Made by a program: the position numbers and the translations under genes | In this document: in pieces, positions 16,713-25,274 of the stretch | Position numbering within the stretch: the stretch's first letter is position 1 | Layout of the letters: each line of letters opens with the position of its first letter | Notes under the pieces: generated by a model | Databases searched by the model: none | What the model saw: only the letters and a program-made list of their open reading frames with translations | What the model was told of the DNA's origin: nothing | From: Pelomonas sp. Root1237 | Lineage (GTDB): Bacteria; Pseudomonadota; Gammaproteobacteria; Burkholderiales; Burkholderiaceae_C | Reading direction: 5' to 3' | Length of the DNA stretch: 64,000 bases | NCBI RefSeq assembly: GCF_001425055.1 | Contig: NZ_LMDK01000016.1 | Coordinates: forward strand, 1,036,637 to 1,100,636

Positions 16713-17866
16713 GCGCGTCCCCAGATGGATTGGCCGTCATCCTTGCCGAAGTCGGTCGAGTCGTCCAGTGCGTCGATGGCGTCCTGGGCCAGCGGCACGG
16801 TCAGGATCAGGCTGGTGCCGCCGCCCGGCGGGCTGGACAGGTCGACCCAGCCGCCCACCGTCGCGGCGCGCTCGTGCAGGCCACGGATGCCGAAGGACCG
16901 CTCCTTGGCGAGGTCGCCCCGCCCCATGCCGCGCCCGTTGTCGCGGATCTCCAGCGTCAGCACGCCGGAGTCCTGGCTGAGTTCGATGTCGACCCGGGTC
17001 GCCAGCGCATGCTTGGATACATTGGTCAGCGCCTCCTGCGCCGTGCGGTAAGCCACCAGCGGCACGCCGGAGGGCAGCGCCAGCCGCTCTTCGCCGATGC
17101 GCAGGCCAGCCTCGATGCCGGTGCGGCGTTCGAAACGGGCCGTCATCCACTGCAGGGCGGCAACCAGGCCCTGCTCCAGGATAGCCGGACGCAGGTTGTG
17201 CATGATGCGCTGGCTGGCCTCGATGGCGGCATTCACGGTCTCCAATGCCGCGGCGACGCGCTGGCGCACTTCGGGCTCCTGGGCATGGCGATCGATCCAG
17301 GCGAGGTCGAACTTGACGGCGGTCAACGACCCGCCGACGTCATCATGGATCTCCCGCGCGATGGCGGCCCGCTCCAGTTCGACGCTGGTCTGCAGGTGGC
17401 CGGCCAGCTGGTGCAGGCGCTGCTTGGACTTGACCAGTTCGTGATCGGCGGCCACACGGGCCTTTTCGTTCTCGGCGGCGTCGATGGCATGCAGCAGGGC
17501 CGGTGCCAGCCGGTTCAGGTTGTTCTTCAGCAGGTAGTCGGAGGCGCCATTGCGCATCGCGCCCACGGCGGTGTCCTCGCCGATCTCGCCGGAAACGAGG
17601 ATGAAAGGCGTCAGCAGCTGGCGCGCCTTCACCGCCTCCAGCACATCCAGGCCCGAGTAGCCAGGCAGGTTGTAGTCCGAGATGATGGCGTCCCAGGGGC
17701 GCTCCAGCGCGGCCAGCACGGCGGGCAAGGCGTCCAGCCTCTGCATCTCGACCTTGAGCCCCGCACGGCCGAGCTGGGCAAGGATGAGTTGATGGTCGAG
17801 TTCGGAATCCTCGACATGCAGCACACGCAGGACCCGGGGCGCCTGCTCCACAGCAGAAATCGTCAT
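16709..17866 (-). CDS. Soluble receiver-histidine kinase (REC-HisKA_3-HATPase)
   Basis: Cytoplasmic kinase of 385 residues with no membrane helix and no recognisable sensor domain. An N-terminal receiver domain has D64 in AIISDYNLPGYSG. A short coiled linker follows, then a NarX/DesK-type dimerisation domain with the phospho-acceptor H174 in AIAREIHDDVGGSL, then an ATPase domain (RDNGRGMG, FGIRGLHERA). The receiver in front of the kinase suggests control by another phosphorelay. The ATG at 17866 is chosen over a longer GC-rich extension. It is the first gene of the - strand operon. Confidence 0.9.
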   Translation of the reverse strand: MTISAVEQAPRVLRVLHVEDSELDHQLILAQLGRAGLKVEMQRLDALPAVLAALERPWDAIISDYNLPGYSGLDVLEAVKARQLLTPFILVSGEIGEDTAVGAMRNGASDYLLKNNLNRLAPALLHAIDAAENEKARVAADHELVKSKQRLHQLAGHLQTSVELERAAIAREIHDDVGGSLTAVKFDLAWIDRHAQEPEVRQRVAAALETVNAAIEASQRIMHNLRPAILEQGLVAALQWMTARFERRTGIEAGLRIGEERLALPSGVPLVAYRTAQEALTNVSKHALATRVDIELSQDSGVLTLEIRDNGRGMGRGDLAKERSFGIRGLHERAATVGGWVDLSSPPGGGTSLILTVPLAQDAIDALDDSTDFGKDDGQSIWGRA

Positions 17867-18063
17867 GGGGGCGCAGTATGCCGCCGCTCGCGGCAGGTGG
17901 CCCGGCGCCACACTCGACGCGGGTCAGAGCGGTAATACGGCTCGTTCTCGTGACATCTCCAGGTCGACAGGGGCCGAAAAAGGAGTGAACATGCCATGAT
18001 GCATTCGCCCTGAGGGTATCCACAGGGCTGGGACAAGAAGCAGCATCCCCTCGCGGAGACACG

Positions 18064-18531
18064 ATGCAGACAGAACCTTCCACCGCCGCCGAATTCGATG
18101 GAGCCGTGGCCGCCATGCCGCTGCTGGCGGCCGCGGAACTGCAGGATCACCTGATGACGGTGACGAACGACCTTGAGCGCCTGCAGCGCCTTCTCGACGA
18201 TGCCGGTGAAGCCCTGTCCACGCATTTCTACAGCGCGTCCGGCGAGGTCATGTCCCTGCTCAGCAGCAGCGACGGCACGCCGGCCTCCGAAGGCCTGAAG
18301 CAGATCATGCAGGACATTGCCGGCGCCATCACCGCGCTGCAGTTCCAGGACATGGCGACCCAGCTCATCGCCCACACCAGCCAGCGCCTGCGCAACTGCG
18401 CCGACCAATTGGCCCGCGACGCCTTCGGTGCGGATGATGAGGACGGCGCGGCCGTCGTCGAGATCGCACCGCTGCGGCCCAACCCGGTCACGCAGGATGA
18501 GATGGACGCCGGCTCCATCGAACTTTTCTGA
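18064..18531 (+). CDS. Compact CheZ-like CheY-P phosphatase
   Basis: Helical protein of 155 residues immediately upstream of cheY. The segment ALQFQDMATQLI (residues 91-102) matches the catalytic helix of CheZ, where FQDLTGQ supplies an Asp and a Gln four residues apart; here these would be D96 and Q100. The C-terminus TQDEMDAGSIELF resembles the CheZ tail that docks on CheY (QDQVDDLLDSLGF in E. coli). Classical CheZ is about 214 residues, so the long hairpin is shortened. It probably ends CheY-P signalling. Motif and context support the call; overall similarity is low. Confidence 0.72.
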   Translation: MQTEPSTAAEFDGAVAAMPLLAAAELQDHLMTVTNDLERLQRLLDDAGEALSTHFYSASGEVMSLLSSSDGTPASEGLKQIMQDIAGAITALQFQDMATQLIAHTSQRLRNCADQLARDAFGADDEDGAAVVEIAPLRPNPVTQDEMDAGSIELF

Positions 18532-18585
18532 ATCCCCCCAAGCTAAATTCAGCCCCCAGGCAACGTTCTCTCGGAGAAAACTCAA

Positions 18586-18948
18586 ATGCACTCAATCCTC
18601 GCTGTCGACGATTCGGCCTCGATGCGCCAGATGGTGGCCTTCACGCTCAAGAACGCCGGCTTCAACGTGGTGGAAGCTGTGGATGGGCAGGACGCCTGGG
18701 AGAAATCGGGCCAGCGTGATTTCGACCTGGTGCTGACCGACCAGAACATGCCGCGCATGGATGGCATCAGCCTGACCAAGAAGCTGCGCGAGAACCCCAA
18801 GTTCAAGACCACGCCCATCCTGATCCTGACCACCGAGTCCAGCGATGCGATGAAGCAGGCGGGCCGGGCTGCCGGCGCCACCGGCTGGCTGGTCAAGCCC
18901 TTTGACCCGGCCAAGCTGATCGAAGTGATCGGCAAGGTCATTCGCTGA
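18586..18948 (+). CDS. cheY: Chemotaxis response regulator CheY
   Basis: Single receiver domain of 120 residues. The acidic pocket is D8-D9, the phospho-acceptor D52 lies in VLTDQNMPRMDG, a Thr is in LILTTE and the Lys is K104 in WLVKPFDP. As CheY-P it binds the FliM N-terminal peptide and reverses the motor. A GGAG lies about 10 bases upstream. It sits between the CheZ-like gene and cheA, so kinase, carrier and phosphatase are made together. Confidence 0.96.
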   Translation: MHSILAVDDSASMRQMVAFTLKNAGFNVVEAVDGQDAWEKSGQRDFDLVLTDQNMPRMDGISLTKKLRENPKFKTTPILILTTESSDAMKQAGRAAGATGWLVKPFDPAKLIEVIGKVIR

Positions 18949-18973
18949 AGTTCGGTCCACCGGAGCAACAGCC

Positions 18974-21097
18974 ATGGGCGACATGACCACAGAAGGCGCC
19001 AGCATCAGTGCTGGCATCGACCTCAGCCAGTTCTACCAGGTCTTCTTCGAGGAAGCCGGCGAGAACCTCGACAACATGGAGCGGCTGCTGCTCAATGTGA
19101 ACGTCGAGGCGGCCGACGACGAGGAGTTGAACGCCATCTTCCGCTGCGCCCACTCCATCAAGGGTGGCGCGGCAACCTTCGGCTTCAGCGACGTCGCCGA
19201 GCTGACCCACCAGATGGAGACGCTGCTGGACAAGCTGCGCCGCCACGAGCTGCAGCCCAACGCCGCCATGGTGGACGTGCTGCTGCAGTCCGGCGACGCG
19301 CTGCGCACCCAGCTCGCCCGCCATCAGGGCTCGGGCGGCGACGTGTTCGACACGACCGACCTGCTGGTCAGCATCAAGAGCTTCGTCGAAGGTGGTGGCG
19401 CGCCCGCACCTGCGGCAGCCGCTCCGGCGCCCAAGGCGGCAACCGCGCCCGCTGCCGCCGCGCCCGCCGTACCGCTCAAGTCCGGCGCGCGACTGCTGGA
19501 GCTGCAGGTCGGCCCGCTGACCGACCTCAGCCTGGCCGACAACCTGGTCGAGCTGTTCAAGGAAATCACCGACCTCGGCAACATCGAGCCGCTGGACGCC
19601 GGCCAGAGTTCCGACGGCATGCGCCGCTTCAAGGTACTGACCAGCTCGACCGACAACGATCTGCTGGATCTCTTCACCTTCCACGTCGCCCGCGAGCAGG
19701 TCAAGCTGATCCCGCTCGGCCCCGGCTTCGGCTTCTACGACGGTGCGCCCGGCGCACCACCGGCCGAAGCACCGTCCGCCGACCCCGGCTACGGCTTCTT
19801 CGATGACGCCCCCGGCGTGCCCGAAAGTGTCGCTGCGGCAGCGCCCGCCGCGGAGGCCGCGCCCACGGCCGCCATCGTGCCGACGCGCCCCGCCACGCCG
19901 GTCGCCAAGGCCGAGGCCAAGCCCGCGGCCATGGACCAGACGACGCTGCGCGTGTCGATCGAGAAGGTCGACCAGCTCATCAACCTCGTCGGCGAACTCG
20001 TCATCACCCAGGCCATGCTGGCCCAGAACAGCCGCGAACTCGACCCGGCGATGTACCAGCAGCTGACCTCGGGCCTGGCCGACCTGGAGCGCAACACGCG
20101 CGATCTGCAGGAATCGGTCATGTCGATCCGGATGATTCCGATGTCGACGGTCTTCAACCGCTTCCCGCGCATGCTGCGCGACCTGGCGGCCAAGTTGGGC
20201 AAGAAGGTCGAACTGGTCACCCAGGGTGAAGCCACCGAACTGGACAAGAGCCTGGTCGAGAAGATCACCGACCCGCTGACCCACCTGGTGCGCAACAGCT
20301 GCGACCACGGCATCGAGATGCCGGAAGACCGCACCGCCCGCGGCAAGCCCGAGCAAGGCACGATCACGCTGGTCGCTTCCCACCAGGGCGGCAGCATCGT
20401 CATCGAGGTTCGCGACGACGGCCGCGGCCTGAACCGCGACAAGCTCATCAAGAAGGCGCGTGAGAAGGGCATCGACGCGCCGGACACGATGACCGACGCC
20501 GAGTGCTGGAGCCTGATCTTCGCGCCCGGCTTTTCCACGGCCGATGTGGTCACCGACGTGTCCGGCCGCGGCGTCGGCATGGACGTGGTCAAGAAGAACA
20601 TCACGTCGCTGGGCGGCACGGTCGAGATCGACTCGGCGGAAGGCTACGGCATGAAGGTGTCCGTGCGCCTGCCGCTCACACTCGCCATCATGGACGGCAT
20701 GAGCGTGGGCGTTGGCGACGAGTGCTACATCCTGCCGCTGTCCTCCGTCGTCGAATCCTTCCAGGTGCAGTCCGACACCATCAAGACCGTCGCCGGCTCC
20801 GGCCGCGTCGTCGAGGTGCGTGACGAGTACATGCCCGTCATCGAGCTTGAGAAGGTGTTCGACGTGCCGCGCTTCGACTTCGAGCACGTCAGCTCCATCA
20901 TGGTCGTCGTCGAGGCCGAAGGCGGCCGCGTCGCGCTGCTGGTGGACGAACTGCTCGGCCAGCAGCAGGTCGTCGTCAAGAACCTCGAAGCCAACTACCG
21001 CAAGGTCAATGACGTGTCCGGCGCCACCATCATGGGCGACGGCCGCGTGGCCTTGATCCTGGACGTCGGCAGCCTTGTGCGTCGTTCGCGCCATTGA
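18974..21097 (+). CDS. cheA: Chemotaxis histidine kinase CheA
   Basis: Kinase of 707 residues. P1 (Hpt) has the phospho-acceptor H60 in FRCAHSIKGGAATFGF. A variable P2-like region contains two copies of a short motif, GFGFYDGAPG and GYGFFDDAPG (about residues 253-280). P3 starts near TTLRVSIEKVDQLINLVGEL. The ATPase domain has HLVRNSCDHGIEMP, VRDDGRGL and GRGVGMDVV. The C-terminal CheW-like P5 domain ends at DVGSLVRRSRH. It phosphorylates CheY when driven by receptors through CheW. Confidence 0.97.
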   Translation: MGDMTTEGASISAGIDLSQFYQVFFEEAGENLDNMERLLLNVNVEAADDEELNAIFRCAHSIKGGAATFGFSDVAELTHQMETLLDKLRRHELQPNAAMVDVLLQSGDALRTQLARHQGSGGDVFDTTDLLVSIKSFVEGGGAPAPAAAAPAPKAATAPAAAAPAVPLKSGARLLELQVGPLTDLSLADNLVELFKEITDLGNIEPLDAGQSSDGMRRFKVLTSSTDNDLLDLFTFHVAREQVKLIPLGPGFGFYDGAPGAPPAEAPSADPGYGFFDDAPGVPESVAAAAPAAEAAPTAAIVPTRPATPVAKAEAKPAAMDQTTLRVSIEKVDQLINLVGELVITQAMLAQNSRELDPAMYQQLTSGLADLERNTRDLQESVMSIRMIPMSTVFNRFPRMLRDLAAKLGKKVELVTQGEATELDKSLVEKITDPLTHLVRNSCDHGIEMPEDRTARGKPEQGTITLVASHQGGSIVIEVRDDGRGLNRDKLIKKAREKGIDAPDTMTDAECWSLIFAPGFSTADVVTDVSGRGVGMDVVKKNITSLGGTVEIDSAEGYGMKVSVRLPLTLAIMDGMSVGVGDECYILPLSSVVESFQVQSDTIKTVAGSGRVVEVRDEYMPVIELEKVFDVPRFDFEHVSSIMVVVEAEGGRVALLVDELLGQQQVVVKNLEANYRKVNDVSGATIMGDGRVALILDVGSLVRRSRH

Positions 21098-21126
21098 ACC
21101 ATCACACACATAACTAGGAGGTCTGC

Positions 21127-21651
21127 ATGGAAGCCAGCAACGTCCCTGCCCTGCGCCAACCCGGTGCCCTCAGCGCCAAGGCCCATGGCCCCAAGAGCGG
21201 CGAGTACCTGACCTTCCGCCTGGGCTCCGAGGAATACGGCATCGACATCCTGAAAGTGCAGGAGATCCGTTCCTACGAGCAGCCCACGCGCATCGCCAAT
21301 GCGCCGGACTTCATCAAAGGTGTCGTCAACCTGCGCGGCGTCATCGTGCCCATCGTCGACCTGCGCCTGAAGCTGAACTGCCCGAGCGCCGAGTACAACA
21401 GCTTCACGGTCGTCATCGTGCTGAACGTGAAGAACCGCGTCGTCGGCGCCGTCGTGGATTCGGTCTCGGACGTGCTGGAGCTGAGCCGCGACGCGATCAA
21501 GCCGGCCCCCGAGTTGAGCTCGGCGTCGGTGGATACCAGCTTCATCACCGGCATCGGGTCCGTCGGCGACCGCATGTTGATCCTGATGGACATCGAAGGC
21601 CTGATGAGCAGTGCCGAGATGGGCCTGATGGAAGCGGCCATCGCCGCTTGA
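21127..21651 (+). CDS. cheW: Chemotaxis coupling protein CheW (first copy)
   Basis: Scaffold of 174 residues that bridges receptors and CheA. The CheW domain is complete ([20 protein letters not shown], then [17 protein letters not shown], then [11 protein letters not shown]). AGGAGG precedes the start at good spacing. It lies between cheA and the receptor gene. A second cheW at 44003 shares long stretches, so the two are paralogues. A small CCCCGC/GCGGGG hairpin follows in the gap to the receptor gene. Confidence 0.96.
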   Translation: MEASNVPALRQPGALSAKAHGPKSGEYLTFRLGSEEYGIDILKVQEIRSYEQPTRIANAPDFIKGVVNLRGVIVPIVDLRLKLNCPSAEYNSFTVVIVLNVKNRVVGAVVDSVSDVLELSRDAIKPAPELSSASVDTSFITGIGSVGDRMLILMDIEGLMSSAEMGLMEAAIAA

Positions 21652-21738
21652 CCGCCCTGCCCTGATTCCTGTTCACGTGCCCCCCGCAACGAGGCGGGGT
21701 GTGCGGAGCCTTGCTTGCTTTGGCCCCTGGAGATTCGC

Positions 21739-23859
21739 ATGAGTCAGCCCAACAACTCCATTGCCCGCCAGGTGTCTCTGACCGGCGCAGTCGCCGTTGC
21801 AGTGGTGCTGCTGGGTGTCAGCCTTATCGTCGGCACACTGCTGAAGCGGTCCGCCAATGACCAGGTGCAGACCTGGGTGGGCGACAAGGCCGAGTCGCTG
21901 ATCGACGCGATGCAGGCGATGGACGACGTCGCCGCCAAGCAGATCCAGCGCAGCTTTGGCTCCTTCCGCCAGGATTTCGGCCCCAGCTTCACACTGGACG
22001 AAGCCACCGGCGACCTGCGCGACTGGGGCCCCAAGCTCAATGGCAACTTCACCCAGGTCGACAAGTTCGCGGCCGTCAACGGCGGTGTGGCCACCGTTTT
22101 CGCGGCCAAGGGCGACGACTTCGAACGCATCACGACCTCGCTGAAGAACGAGAAGGGCGAACGCGCCATGGGCACGATGCTGGGCAAGCAGCACCCTGCC
22201 CATGCCACGGTTTCCGCCGGCAAGCCCTACACCGGCCGCGCGCTGCTGTTCGGCCGCGCCTACATGACGCATTACGAACCGATCAAAAGCGACGCCGGCA
22301 AGGTCATCGGCATCCTCTTCGTCGGCTTCGACCTCGACGCCTTCGAGCTCGCCATGGACCGCATGGCCGGCAGCGCCAAGTTCTTCGAGCACGGCGGCAC
22401 CTATATCGTGGCCGTGCCCAAGGACCCGACCAAGGCCCTGCTCGCCGCCCACCCGTCGGCCAAGGGCAAGCTGCTGTCCAGCGTCGCACCCGGCTTCGAG
22501 AAGACGCTGGCCGAACAGACCGCCAGCGCCGTCGTGCTGGACGACGTGCCCGATGTGCTGGGCAACGGCAAGACCGACAACTTCGCCGTGGCGCGCAAGA
22601 GCGAGAAGACCGGCTACTGGGTCGTCGCCCAGGTCTCACGCGGCGAGGCTCAGGCCGCCGGCCGCACGACGCTGTGGTTCTTCTGGGGCGCCCTCGCACT
22701 GACTGCCGTGGGCCTGGGCTTCGGGTTGATGTGGATGATGCGCCGTTGGGTCGCACAGCCGCTGGCCTCGCTGCAGAAGGCCGTCGGCGCGATTGCCGAG
22801 GGCGACCTGACCCAGTCGGTCAGCAGCAGTCGCAACGACGAGATCGGCTCACTGATCCAGGACACCGAGGGCATGCGCCAGCGCCTGGCCACCACCATCG
22901 GCACGGTGCGCAACTCGGTCGACAGCATCGGCACGGCCAGCACCGAGATCGCGACCGGCAACCTGGATTTGAGCCAACGCACCGAGCAGACAGCCAGCAA
23001 CCTGCAGAACGCTGCTTCGTCCATGAGCGAGCTGACCGGCACCGTGCGGCAGACCGCTGACTCGGCCCGCACGGCCAACCAGCTCGTGCAGTCCGCCGTG
23101 GCGGCCGCGACACGCGGCGGCGAGGTCGTCGGCCAGGTCGTCACGACCATGGACGAGATCAATGTCGCCAGCAAGAAGATCTCCGACATCATCGGCACCA
23201 TCGACGGCATCGCCTTCCAGACCAACATCCTGGCGCTGAACGCCGCCGTGGAAGCGGCGCGCGCTGGCGAGCAGGGCCGCGGCTTCGCGGTCGTGGCCGG
23301 CGAGGTGCGTTCCCTGGCCGGCCGCAGCGCGGAGGCGGCCAAGCAGATCAAGGCGCTGATCGGCAACAGCGTCGAGCGCGTCGAGAACGGCGCCCGCCTG
23401 GTGCAGACGGCCGGCACGACGATGGGCGAGATCGTCTCCAGCGTGCAGCGCGTGCAGGACATCATTGGCGAGATCAGCTCGGCCGCCACCGAGCAGAGCG
23501 AGGGCATCAATTCGGTCAACACCTCGGTCGTGCAACTCGACCAGATGACGCAGCAGAACGCCGCCCTGGTGGAAGAGTCCGCCGCCGCGGCCGAGAGCCT
23601 GAAGGAGCAAGCCCAGCGCCTTGTCGAGGCCGTCGCCGTGTTCCGCGTGGCCGGCAGCGAGCCGCAGCGCAGGGCCAGCGTCCCGGCACCGACGAAGGCG
23701 CACGCACCCGCTCCAAAGGCCGCAGCACCCAAGGCGCCTTTCAAGGCGGCAGCACCCAAGCCCGCTGCCGCGAAGCCCGCCTCCGTCGTCGCGCCCCGCC
23801 CTGCCCCGGCACCGGCACCGGCACCGGCGGCCGCCGAAGGCGACTGGGAAACCTTCTGA
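21739..23859 (+). CDS. Methyl-accepting chemotaxis protein with periplasmic Cache-type domain
   Basis: Receptor of 706 residues, started at the ATG after GGAG (21729-21732). A first membrane helix at about residues 14-38 is followed by a periplasmic domain of about 270 residues resembling the Cache_3-Cache_2 type ([35 protein letters not shown]). A second helix, a HAMP domain and the signalling hairpin follow, with the tip sequence [20 protein letters not shown]. An Ala/Pro/Lys-rich tail ends in DWETF, matching the pentapeptide that tethers CheR and CheB in enterobacterial receptors. The ligand is unknown. Confidence 0.93.
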   Translation: MSQPNNSIARQVSLTGAVAVAVVLLGVSLIVGTLLKRSANDQVQTWVGDKAESLIDAMQAMDDVAAKQIQRSFGSFRQDFGPSFTLDEATGDLRDWGPKLNGNFTQVDKFAAVNGGVATVFAAKGDDFERITTSLKNEKGERAMGTMLGKQHPAHATVSAGKPYTGRALLFGRAYMTHYEPIKSDAGKVIGILFVGFDLDAFELAMDRMAGSAKFFEHGGTYIVAVPKDPTKALLAAHPSAKGKLLSSVAPGFEKTLAEQTASAVVLDDVPDVLGNGKTDNFAVARKSEKTGYWVVAQVSRGEAQAAGRTTLWFFWGALALTAVGLGFGLMWMMRRWVAQPLASLQKAVGAIAEGDLTQSVSSSRNDEIGSLIQDTEGMRQRLATTIGTVRNSVDSIGTASTEIATGNLDLSQRTEQTASNLQNAASSMSELTGTVRQTADSARTANQLVQSAVAAATRGGEVVGQVVTTMDEINVASKKISDIIGTIDGIAFQTNILALNAAVEAARAGEQGRGFAVVAGEVRSLAGRSAEAAKQIKALIGNSVERVENGARLVQTAGTTMGEIVSSVQRVQDIIGEISSAATEQSEGINSVNTSVVQLDQMTQQNAALVEESAAAAESLKEQAQRLVEAVAVFRVAGSEPQRRASVPAPTKAHAPAPKAAAPKAPFKAAAPKPAAAKPASVVAPRPAPAPAPAPAAAEGDWETF

Positions 23860-23887
23860 GCCCTGGGCGCTCCTTGTTGATGCCCGC

Positions 23888-25024
23888 CTAGGGCGCCATG
23901 GCCTTGAGCGTGGCAACTGCCACCGCGCGGACGGCTTTGTCGGCCTCGACGTCCTCGCTGGCGTTGCTGGTCACCAGCACGGCATCTTCGGTGTCCGGCT
24001 TCAGCACGATGAGGGCGAACCAGGCCTGATTGCTGCCGGTGTGGGCGAGGTGGCGGGCGTTCACGCCGGCCATGCTGTTCTGCGCCCGCCAACCAAGCGC
24101 AAACTTGCCGCCTTCACGCGCCGGTTGGTGCAACAGGTGGTAGGTCTGCGCCTTCAGCAGCTTGCCGCGTCCGTGCTCGCCGGCCATCTGGTCGACCGCG
24201 AACTTGGACCAGTCTTCCAGCGACATGGTGATGCCCCCGGCCGGCGCAATGACGGCGGGGTTGTCCGCCTCCACGCCTTCGACGGGTTCGCCAGCCTTGT
24301 GCCCCAAGGGCTGGCCGCGGTGGGTGGCACCAAACCCCGCGCTGCGCAGGCCCAGCGGCTCGAACAGCTCGCGTTGCAACAGGGTCTCGTAGGGCAAGCC
24401 AGCGGCGCGCTCGGCGGCCAGGCCGGCGATCAGCACACCCGAGTTCGAGTAGCCGTCGCCGGCACCGCGCGCAAAGGCGGGAGGCTGCGCCAACGCGATG
24501 CGGGCGAAGGCCAGGCGCTGTTCGTGCAAAGGGCGCTTGTCTTTGTAGAACACCGCCATCCAGGATTCATCAATGTCCGCTTGCAGGCCGGCCTGGTGTG
24601 CGAGCAGGTCACGCAGGGTGACGTCACGATAGGCGGCCTGCATGTCCACGGCCAGCTCGGGTAGCAACTGACTCAGCGGGGCGTCCCAGGACAACACGCC
24701 CCGTTCCACCAGTCGCGCGACCATCGTGGCCGTCATGGCCTTGCCGTTGGAGCCGAGGTGCCAGACATCGCCCGGCCGGACCGGTTCGGCGTCGCCCTTG
24801 GCGCGCAGGCCGGCCACCACAAGCTCCGTCACCTGGCCACCGCGTATCACCACGGCGCCCATGGCGGGCACCTTGCCGCCCACGCTGGTTTCGAGGCGAG
24901 CCTGCAGACCGAGGGTGGGCGCCGCCTTGACCGCAGACGCGGGCGCCTGCGGCGCATCGGCTGCAAGGACTGTGAACGAGGCGGCGCATGCGGCCAGGGC
25001 GATCGCGCAGATTCTGTGGTTCAT
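23888..25024 (-). CDS. Serine hydrolase of the beta-lactamase (class C/EstB-like) family
   Basis: Exported hydrolase of 378 residues, started at MNHRICAIALAACAASFTVLA, a clear signal peptide; the upstream in-frame extension looks non-coding. The family triad motifs are visible: SNGK (SxxK) in HLGSNGKAMT, YSN in GDGYSNSG, and HTGS in place of KTG. Such proteins include esterases, D-aminopeptidases and penicillin-binding-like enzymes, so true beta-lactamase activity should not be assumed. It lies alone between the receptor gene and alaS, convergent with the chemotaxis operon. Confidence 0.88.
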   Translation of the reverse strand: MNHRICAIALAACAASFTVLAADAPQAPASAVKAAPTLGLQARLETSVGGKVPAMGAVVIRGGQVTELVVAGLRAKGDAEPVRPGDVWHLGSNGKAMTATMVARLVERGVLSWDAPLSQLLPELAVDMQAAYRDVTLRDLLAHQAGLQADIDESWMAVFYKDKRPLHEQRLAFARIALAQPPAFARGAGDGYSNSGVLIAGLAAERAAGLPYETLLQRELFEPLGLRSAGFGATHRGQPLGHKAGEPVEGVEADNPAVIAPAGGITMSLEDWSKFAVDQMAGEHGRGKLLKAQTYHLLHQPAREGGKFALGWRAQNSMAGVNARHLAHTGSNQAWFALIVLKPDTEDAVLVTSNASEDVEADKAVRAVAVATLKAMAP

Positions 25025-25220
25025 CACGGGGTTTCTTCTGTTCTGGACACACCGATCCCGCGGCTCGACACGGCGAGGCAGGACCGCCCGCCATGCGGCA
25101 TGGGGAGGGTTGGAGGGCCGGCGCAGTGTTGTCGGCGCCCTCCTCGCGGGCCAGCACTTGCCGACGAAACGCACGATCGTCGGCATGGTCGGCAGCTTGC
25201 TGCCCCAGGCCGTATCCACC

Positions 25221-25249
25221 AAAGAAAAAGGCCCGCGATCAGCGGGCCT
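25221..25249 (-). terminator. Rho-independent terminator of alaS
   Basis: On the - strand AGGCCCGC pairs with GCGGGCCT around a five-base loop, followed by TTTTTCTTT. It lies 26 bases after the alaS stop. The remainder of this 250-base gap (25025-25220) holds only the upstream sequence of the hydrolase gene; I see no further gene in it. Confidence 0.88.
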
Positions 25250-25274
25250 GTTCAGGGCGGGGGCCAGGTGTTGA

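Noticed and set aside
14589-17051. Open frame of 820 codons on the + strand opposite the adaptor, regulator and kinase genes
   Set aside because: His/Arg/Gly-rich low-information sequence; the - strand frames carry all expected domain motifs.
17912-18063. Sigma-28 (FliA) promoter upstream of the chemotaxis block
   Set aside because: A GCCGAAAA resembles the -10 box, but no TAAA lies at the required distance; not strong enough to annotate.
18938-21109. Open frame of 723 codons opposite cheA
   Set aside because: Composition is typical of a reverse-strand shadow (His, Asp, Val, Leu rich) and cheA is intact on the other strand.
23888-25024. Calling this gene an antibiotic-resistance beta-lactamase
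   Set aside because: SxxK, YxN and HTG motifs fit the broad serine-hydrolase family, many members of which are esterases or peptidases; nothing specific points to resistance.
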